From contig OY986439.1 of NCBI GenBank assembly GCA_963920525.1, positions 48,115,482-48,179,481 on the forward strand: 64,000 nucleotides of DNA, in the 5' to 3' direction. Shown here piece by piece: positions 57,623 through 64,000 of this stretch. The DNA comes from Dichetophora obliterata. Its lineage: Eukaryota > Arthropoda > Insecta > Diptera > Sciomyzidae. How positions within the stretch are numbered: position 1 is the first letter of the stretch; the number at the start of each line of letters is the position of its first letter. The notes below the pieces were generated by a model that was given only the letters and a program-made list of their open reading frames with translations, did not search any database and was not told where the DNA came from. Position numbers and translations under genes: made by a program.

Positions 57623-58704
57623 TAGACCGGATCAAAGTTTGGGTTCAGCCGTTCGGGGTCTCAAAAGATAGAGGAACTCATAAAAACGATTTCTGCATAC
57701 TTTTTTTTTCAAATCGGAGAAAATTTATCGGAGCGTTTCTGATTCTCCTGAAGGTTTTTTTTTTTTATTAAAAAAACAAGTTTTTTGCTTGTAACTTTTT
57801 ATTTTTCAAAGAGCACATACCCAAATTTGCAAAAAATATAAATTTCTTACTTATACCAACATTTAGTCAAAAAGAAATTTTTTAACCTATGTTTTATTAT
57901 AACTCTTGTTGACCTCCAAACATAGAAGTTTTCATAGAAACCTCTGACACATTTTCCATTGGATTTACATAAAATTGATCTTGTTGGAAAGGAATTAAAA
58001 AAAAGCCACTTTAAAATCTCTTGAAAAGTTCACAAACTTGGAATCACTTCAAAATTTATTATAATAATAAAAAAGACTTTTTTCCAGCAGTTTAAACAAA
58101 ATGTGTTTCTTAAACAATGAAAAATTCTATTTTTATAGGTCAATAAGAGTTATCATTTTATGAGCGTTGGACAAGGGGGCGTAACATGCCGGGTTTCAGC
58201 TTATAAGTGATAATAGATAATTTTTAAAATTTTTTTATGCCCAAAAGAAATTTATCTTTTTGACTGAATTTATTAACACACACAGATTTGTTCTAACCGA
58301 TATATCAAAAAAAAAATATAATCTAATTTCTTCCCAACAAGTTCAATTTTAGGTAGATCCAATGAAAAATGTGTTTTTTACAGAGGTTTCAACAGAATGT
58401 GTTTTTAAAAATAGCAAAAAATTCTATGTTTGGAGGTCAATAAGAGTTATAATAAAACACAATTTAAAAAATTTCTTTATGCCTAAATGTTGGTATAAGT
58501 AAGAAATTTATATTTTTAGAAGATTTGGATATGTGTTTTTTGAAAAATAAAAAGTTACAAGCAAAAACAATGTTTTTTTATCAAAAAAGACCTTCAGGAG
58601 AATCAAAAACGCTCCGATAAATTTTCTCCGATTTGAAAAAAAAGTATGCAGAAATCGTATATCGCCTGATTATTTTTTCCCCCTTACAAAAGCGATCCGG
58701 TCTA
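57623..58704. mobile_element. 1.08-kb foldback element with arms of about 390 bp
   Basis: The ends are TAGACCGGATC on both sides in inverse orientation. The arms then match in order over about 390 bp: GATTTCTGCATACTTTTTTTT, CAAATCGGAGAAAATTTATC, GGAGCGTTT, TTCTCCTGAAGGT, CTTGTAACTTTTTATTTTTC, TTTCTTACTTATACCAACAT, TTATAACTCTTGTTGACCTC, GAAACCTCTG and CATTGGAT. Only about 300 bp in the middle are unpaired, and these repeat parts of the arm. No coding capacity. The flanking 8-mers agree at 5 of 8 positions. The right end lies 3 bases from the next element. Confidence 0.8.
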
Positions 58705-58707
58705 ATA

Positions 58708-59374
58708 TGCACGGTTAAAAATCTTGGAATAAATTTTAGTCCAGCTAAAAAAGAACTGCATATTTTTTAACCTTGAGGTTTAAAATTTAAACTTTCACAA
58801 ATACTAACCCCGAATTATAACTTTTCTGTACTAAAATTTAAACCAAAGAAATATTGCAATTCTGAAGCTCAATATAAGCCTACTAGGTTCATATGCTTGT
58901 TTATTGCTTTTGTTTCGTATAGCGCAATAGCCCAGTAGTTAACGTAGGGAGTTTATAAACTGGATGTCCCTGGTTCGAAACTCACTGTGTTTGTTATTTT
59001 TTGTTATATTTCAATCTAATCTTGTACAAACAAACAAACGAAACAGAAAATTACTTTTATTTATACACCTAGATAATATTTAAGGTGAACACTAAGAAAA
59101 ATAATGGCTGAAAGGAAGGTCTTTTTCAAAATCAGGGCGTGCTTGAACGAACTTTTTATGTGACTTTCAAACAAAGTACTCATTTGAGTTGGAAAAGGAA
59201 CAAATATTTACGTTTTTATGTTGCATATAAAACTTAACAAAAATTTATAATTTTTGTTCAGTTAAGAACAAGATTTTCTACAAACCGAGTTAAAATAAAA
59301 CCATTTTAGTCGGACCAACAAGTCTAATGTCTGAAGTCAAATGTCTAATTTTAAATATTTTTCTCAGCCGTGCA
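58708..59374. mobile_element. Inverted-repeat element with tRNA-like core (second family copy)
   Basis: The left end is TGCACGGTTAAAAATCTTGG; the right end, read inward, is TGCACGGCTGAGAAAAATATT. Its left 170 bp match the reverse complement of 5280-5475 (ATCTTGGA..TAAATTTTAGTCC, GGTTTAAAATTTAAACTTT). A tRNA-like module is at 58924-58989. A CACTAAGAAAAATAATGGCTG block at 59090 may mark a nested end. Confidence 0.5.
58924..58989 (+). other. tRNA-like module
   Basis: Contains AATAGCCCAGTAGTTAACG (A-box-like), an anticodon-loop-like TTTATAA, and CCTGGTTCGAAACTCAC (a good B box). Order and spacing match the modules at 4011, 17691 and 22862. Confidence 0.55.
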
Positions 59375-59556
59375 AGGGTTGTTTGCAGTACTTTTTTGGC
59401 CAAATAACGGCCGTACAAAAGCCGTTTTTAAATAATTTCGGATTTACAACATACAAATAAGTTTAGGCCTAGTACGGCTGTTGTTCGACCCAACTTTCGG
59501 CCATTAGACTTTTTGGATTCTCTTTAGGCCATGTTCGACCCTTGTACAACCCATGG
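59371..59556. repeat. Dispersed repeat, copy 2 (relative of 46125), inverted ends
   Basis: Starts GTGCAAGGGTTG; read inward from the right, the end is GTACAAGGGTCG. It shares GTTTGCAG.ACTTTTT.GGCCAAA and TTCGACCCAACTTT..CCA.TAG..TTTTT with 46125-46535. It may be a small snapback inserted at the end of the preceding element. Confidence 0.55.
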
Positions 59557-59884
59557 TTGACCACTGTTCACTCGCCACTGTGGTTGACCCCCAAAATATT
59601 AGTGGTTGACCCACTAATATTTTTACTCGAGAATTTAAAGAAATTTAATTTGATGCAATAAACATTATTGTAAATGTTTTATCTTATTGTTAAATGTGGT
59701 GGATTAACCCATTTATGTACATAACGTGAAAACAAAAATCAATACTTTTAATAATTTTAAAGGATCAACTTTACAAAAAATATTTTATAAATGTATAAAT
59801 TTAACATAAAAAGGGCGATAACTTCAATGATTAAAAACTAGTAAGAAATTATCTTCGACTGGGAAGAAGTTAAAATACCCCCAC

Positions 59885-60360
59885 CGACGACGAATTTTCC
59901 AAATTTCATACCTAAAGTTTATATTAATTGTTAAAAGTTTTGTGCATAATTTGAAGTCATTAGATTAATTTTTGTGGAATTGAAAGAGATTTTTACGATT
60001 TTGTTGATCTTTGTATGGGAGGTAGGCGTGGTTTTCATCTGATTTTTACAAATTACTTACTCAAAGTTAACATTAAACAGTAAAAACACTGTGCAAAATT
60101 TGAAGTCATTAAATTAGTTCTTGTGGAATTTAAAGAGATTTTACCGTTAAGGGTAAGTCACTTTGTATGGGAGGTAGGCGTGGTTTTCATCCCATTTTTA
60201 CAAATTTCATAAGCAAAGTTTATAATAAATATTAAAGACGCTGTGCAAAATTTTAAGTCATTATATTAATTTTTGTGGATTTTAAAGAGATTTTACTGTT
60301 TTGGTTAAGTCAATTTGTATGGGAGGTAGACGTGGTTTTCATCTGATTTGGCTGATTTGA
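59885..60360. repeat. 152-bp tandem repeat, about three copies
   Basis: TTGTATGGGAGGTAGGCGTGG begins at 60011 and recurs at 60163 and 60315 (with GTAGACG), an exact 152-bp period. Each unit also holds ACAAATT..T.A..CAAAGTT, TGTGCA(A/T)AATTT(G/T)AAGTCATTA and AAAGAGATTTTAC. A partial unit precedes the first. Confidence 0.9.
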
Positions 60361-60585
60361 ATAAAAAGGTTATATATTGAATTTCGTTACGATAGCAAAA
60401 AAAATTACGGCTTTTATCGTGACCACAGACGGACAGACAGACATGGCTAAATCGACTCAGGAGGTGATGCTGATCAAGAATATATATACTTTTCTATACC
60501 GGTCACGCCTCCTTATCGGCGTTACAAACGGAGTGACAAAGTTAATATACCCCTTTTAGGTTTTTTAAACGAGGGGGTATAAAAA
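60361..60585. mobile_element. Tail of a dispersed fly repeat (ACGGACAGACAGACATGGCT)
   Basis: Contains ACGGACAGACAGACATGGCT, AAATCGACTCAGGAGGTGAT, GATCAAGAATATATATACTT and GTTACAAACGGAGTGACAAA, ending in a TATACCCC/GGGGGTATA hairpin. I know this wording as a common fly repeat that often sits next to tandem units of about 150 bp. Its class (possibly Helitron-related) is uncertain. The 152-bp array and this tail together probably form one element. Confidence 0.55.
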
Positions 60586-60592
60586 TTTATTT

Positions 60593-60758
60593 AGCAAAAA
60601 GTGCTTAGAATTCGAGCCAAAGAATACGTACGAATTTTTAAGATTTTTCAAATTTACTTAAAATTTTTTGGATTTTCACAATTTTTTTTGAAAATCAAAA
60701 AATTTATTAAAAAATTTAAAAAATCTCTTTTGGCTAATTCTAAGCACTTATTGTTAGC
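60593..60758. repeat. 166-bp snapback, arms AAGTGCTTAGAATT..AGCCAAA
   Basis: AGTGCTTAGAATTCGAGCCAAA at the left is matched by AAGTGCTTAGAATTAGCCAAA read inward from the right. The loop is AAATTTTT-rich. Confidence 0.7.
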
Positions 60759-60772
60759 TAAAATTTTTTGTA

Positions 60773-60917
60773 ATGCTATGTTCACACTGAGAGCTAAATG
60801 TGCATTTAGAGTATTTACTATATATATATGTCCCTGTTACTCCCACAACGAGTAAAGGGCCGTTCGTAAATATGGACTTCGTAAATGCGCATTTAGCTCT
60901 CAGTGTTAACATAGCAT
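60773..60917. mobile_element. 145-bp snapback, arms ATGCTATGTT.ACACTGAGAG
   Basis: ATGCTATGTTCACACTGAG, then AGCTAAATGTGCATTTA, on the left; inward from the right ATGCTATGTTAACACTGAG, then AGCTAAATGCGCATTTA. That is 36 bp with two mismatches. The CACTGAGAG core resembles the CAC-ended elements at 21091 and 22204. No target duplication is visible beyond the arms. Confidence 0.7.
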
Positions 60918-60919
60918 AG

Positions 60920-61835
60920 GGCTGATCTTTTTCGAATTAATAATATTGTAATTGAGTTTTTTTTTTTATGATTCGTACACAAATGGGTTATGCCACCTTA
61001 ATGAAAAAATAAGTCATCTTGAACTGAAAAAATTACAAAAGGTATTTAAAAGAAAACACTTAAAAAAAACACAGTCAACCTGATAATATCCCGTATGCAG
61101 ATATTTTTATATAAAATTCCCAAAGAAAATTATGGAAACTGATCTGGTACGATGTAATTAAAAGAACAGATGAAATACTTTTCTTCTATTTGTAATTTTT
61201 TTAATTCATTCTCGTAAAAAAGAGTTATCTTATATTATATTAAATCATAAATATTTTATATATTGTAATTAAAATAAAGTTAAATTTGATTTGCAGTAAA
61301 ATCCATAAATACTTCTCCTAAAAGTGAGATGAAATGATTATATCTGCAAAAAGGCATTTATATTTTTATCGCTCCTTACTTTTTTTTGTATTTTTTCTTA
61401 GCCCAAAAAAATATACAATCGTTAATGTAAATAACAACTTACAAGGAGCATAAGAATTCGTTTAGCAAAAAATATTAAACGACAACACCTAAAAACCACA
61501 AAACAAAATACAACACCAACAATGTGCACTGCGACGACAATTAATGAGATTAAAACACACCACAGGGAGTCGCACAACACCACCAATAACAACAACAACA
61601 TCAAGCCGTAAAACTGCGCCACGGGATAATCAAGGATGTGGCGTCATATAGCGTATAGTTGTTGAAAACGCGACGATATAATAAAATATGGTTTTATGGT
61701 TTGCGTTGATATTACTGTTATTGTAGCCAGGAGTTCTTAGTTTTTACTGAGGTGATGATAGAATTTAGGTAAATAAATATTTGGGAAAAATAACAAAAAA
61801 TTAAAAAAAAAAACACAGAGATAAAATTACTAGTA
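60920..61835. other. AT-rich interval
   Basis: A CAACACCACCAATAACAACAAC-like stretch near 61580. No gene recognised; the 66-codon minus-strand frame is a simple-sequence shadow. Confidence 0.4.
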
Positions 61836-62385
61836 CGAGGTCATTTGACAAATCAGTGCCTTTTTGAATAAAAGGTATTTTTTGGCAAAAAAGCGTTTTA
61901 TTTCTTAACATAGTCTTCTTTTAAATCGATACAGCGTTTTGTCCAATGTTTGTACTCTTTCAAAATAAGAGGATTTATCATAGTCTTAAAAATAGGCATT
62001 TGTTTCCAAATCTTTAACCGCCGTGCCAGTTTTAAGGTTTGGAAATAGGAAATAATCGCTGAGGACTAAATCTGGAGAATATGGTGGATGGGGTAACAGT
62101 CCGTAGAAAAATTTATAAATTTTTGCCATGCCAACTACGAACGTGTACGCCGGCTATTTGTAATTGTGGAAGAGCATTTCCCAGTAGTTCGCGACATTAA
62201 TTACGAATTTTTCGTGATGGTTTCTTAAAGGAAGTTTCTGCATGAGCTGCTGGACTTAAAAAGAATTCATACAAAATATAAAGTAATGGTTCTCAGCGTC
62301 CAACTTTTTCCACTATATTACAACAACTTCCAGACATTCATGATTGTTGCAATTCGCCTAATCGTTCAAAGGCTAAACTGTAGAG
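61836..62385 (-). pseudogene. mariner transposase, C-terminal remnant
   Basis: On the minus strand the frames give PAYTFVVGMAKIYKFF, GLLPHPPYSPDLVLSDYFLF and PNLKTGT. After a shift they give HWTKRCIDLKEDYVKK and a stop. These are the last two catalytic-aspartate blocks and the C-terminus of a mariner transposase (HPPYSPDLAPSDYF-type with D34D spacing). The left end CGAGGTCATTTGAC preceded by TA (61834-61835) fits the 3' terminal repeat. The N-terminal helix-turn-helix half and the other terminal repeat are lost. Multiple stops and at least one frameshift are present; the first catalytic aspartate is outside the preserved part. Confidence 0.8.
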
Positions 62386-62403
62386 TTCGCAAACTATCAA
62401 TGA

Positions 62404-62492
62404 CACTATCGATACAATCGATAATTTCACACTATCGTTACCATCGATAGTTTTGCACTGACTATCGATGGTTTTCATATCGATAGTATTCA
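62404..62492. repeat. Cluster of ATCGATA motifs
   Basis: At least six ATCGAT or ATCG(A/T)TA sites occur within 90 bp in both orientations (ACTATCGATACAATCGATAA, ACCATCGATAGTTTT, ACTATCGATGG, ATATCGATAGT). TATCGATA is the DREF-binding (DRE) motif of fly promoters. The inverted layout also suggests a small snapback. Confidence 0.6.
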
Positions 62493-62535
62493 AATATTCA
62501 TTGACACCACTGTTTAGGTGTCATTGCCATTGCTG

Positions 62536-63540
62536 CACGGTTGCCACCTCAAATTCCCACGAAAAAAACCTTTTTCCCACAATAGCAAAAATTAATAACC
62601 ACGAAAATTCCCACGGTATAAAATTGAAATAAAAATCCCATTGTAATTAAAAAAAAACAAAAAATCCCAAGGATATTTAAAATAGCCACGAAAAACCCAC
62701 GCAAATAAAACAACCATGAAAAATCTCATTTGTATTTAAAAAAATCACGACAAATCCCATTTATATAAAAAAAAACCACAAAAAATCTCTCTTCTATTAA
62801 AAATTACCACAGTAAATAATACAGACATAACAAATTGTCGAAAATGAAACAAAAAATTAAAAGAACAACTAGTATATTTCGTCGTCTGTATTTTAATTAG
62901 TCTTTTAGTAATAATATGCAATAAAAAATATTGGTTTAATTCACCTTTGACCTGTATAAAGTTTACAAATAGAATTCCAAATTAGTTTTTAGTCTTTAAA
63001 AAGCAAAACACAATCACAAAGTTCTTATCTTTTTAACAATTATTGCTCAACACTATAATAAAATAATAATAATAATAATTGCAATAATAAAATTCTATTC
63101 GACTGAAAATTCGATAAACAACGAACATTTCGACAGCGTTTGACGTTCGATACTCGTTGTTCGATAACCATCGAAGATTACGTCGTAATAAGGGCGAATC
63201 AAAAATTAATTTTAAGATATACCCATTTATTATATTGATAAAAAAAGAAAAAAAAATTCCCTGAAACATATTTTCCCAATGCATGTAATTATGTCAAAAA
63301 TGAAAGAAAGAAAGAAATATATACACTTTTATGTATATATTTATACATATTTTAACTGAACAATAAAAATAAATCCGTCAAAACAAAAAATCCCATAAAA
63401 CAAAAAAACTCACACGTAAATTAAAAAAACCACACGGGATACACACGTAATAAAAAAAATCCCATGGGAATCCCATGGGAATCCCACGGCAATTAATAAT
63501 AACCACAAATAGGATTTTTCTCACAAAGGTGGCAACCGTG
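62536..63540. mobile_element. 1.0-kb element, ends CACGGTTGCCACC, with CCCACGAAAAAT repeats
   Basis: The left end CACGGTTGCCACC is exactly matched by the right end read inward. The subterminal zones consist of degenerate CCCACGAAAA / AAAAATCCCA repeats on the left and ATCCCATGGGA / CACACGGGA repeats on the right. The central part, with TTCGATAA / CGTTGTTCGATAA palindromes, differs in character. No transposase. No convincing target duplication. Confidence 0.6.
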
Positions 63541-63544
63541 CTGT

Positions 63545-64000
63545 CTAGTCGAATTCGTTTGATTTTAAAAATTTGGTATAGTTTTTTCTGTTTTGTAGAG
63601 TGAAAGCACAGGTGATGTTTCTTTTAAAAGTATAAGCATTGTGTTGATTTGGAAGATGGGTGATAGTTAGTAAATGGTTGAAAAGATGGAGTAGTTTCGG
63701 TGAAGATTTGTTTTAAATTTGCACCGCTCAAATCTGACGGGAAACACGCTCGCAGGGAGACTATTCCACAACTTTACCGTACGACTAAAGAACGAATTAT
63801 CACTACAATGTGAGGTTCTGTGTGGCATCAAGGCAATGGTAAAGGAATGGACTTGGACAGCTGCCCGAGTGGATCTGGAAAATATATGGTGTGGTGGCGG
63901 CAGGCCATTACGAAACCTTTTTATGAAATATTTTTATTACCTATCACCAAAGCACGACGTTGAATTCGGTCCAGAAACGCGTTTCGATTTTAATTTCTTG
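63545..64000 (-). pseudogene. LINE C-terminal fragment, continues beyond the window
   Basis: On the minus strand, entering from the right edge: LDRIQRRALVIGNKNIS, then after shifts the hallmark NSFFSRTVKLWNSLPASVFP and FERCKFKTNLHRNYSIFS, then a stop. This is the end of an insect LINE protein, from just after the RT thumb to the C-terminal RTV.LWN.LP block. The segment has several frame interruptions. Its 3' side stops at the CACGG-ended element. Upstream domains would lie outside the window. Confidence 0.75.

Noticed and set aside
1..64000. CRISPR arrays, riboswitches, bacterial operons or a prophage
   Set aside because: No regular repeat-spacer arrays, no ribosome-binding-site/ORF layout and no phage genes; the sequence is eukaryotic.

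Overview
The window looks like AT-rich, largely non-coding nuclear DNA from an insect, most likely a higher (brachyceran) fly. The signs are the CAA/AAC-rich simple sequence, the short GTAAGT-type introns, and the mix of decayed LINEs with hAT, piggyBac, Tc1/mariner and PIF-type elements. I see no rRNA, bona fide tRNA, CRISPR array, operon or intact host gene. Almost every recognisable protein signal is a broken transposable element.

Layout. 3-5.5 kb: a PIF-type snapback element, then an inverted-repeat element with a tRNA-like centre that is split by a foldback. 7.2-10.3 kb: a piggyBac transposase end and a decayed LINE. 11.4-15.2 kb: small snapbacks around a well-bounded hAT element (12965-14234) with a perfect 8-bp target duplication. 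17.4-23.6 kb: a second tRNA-cored element, a second hAT-type element (19650-20758), and a 2.8-kb element (20810-23648) holding two further inverted-repeat elements, one of them tRNA-cored. 23.6-24.7 kb: a minus-strand LINE. 25.4-28.5 kb: tandem repeats, an old element and a clean TTAA-flanked piggyBac-type MITE. 31.3-32.6 kb: a LINE copy lacking its reverse transcriptase core between 29-bp target duplications. 34.2-37.8 kb: a three-level nest of inverted-repeat elements. 39.2-43.6 kb: a hAT-type element holding a LOA/R1-like LINE deletion derivative (40160-42850) and a PIF-type MITE. 49.3-53.8 kb: a Tc1-type MITE, a SINE-like unit, a spliced Tnp2-like transposase pseudogene and an inverted hAT end. 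56-64 kb: LINE tails, a 1.08-kb palindrome abutting a fourth tRNA-cored element, 152-bp tandem repeats, a mariner remnant, a CACGG-ended element and another LINE.

Possible host coding sequence is limited to short exon-like islands with splice signals: minus strand 48061-48130 and 54682-54812, plus strand 2532-2585 and 6763-6827. They suggest that parts of the window are long introns or intergenic DNA, but none is assigned to a known gene.

The most unusual theme is four inverted-repeat elements that each carry a tRNA-like module with A- and B-box-like motifs near the middle (4011-4079, 17691-17760, 22862-22934, 58924-58989). Several also share CAC-G-type ends. They look like hybrids of SINE-type promoters and DNA-transposon-type ends.
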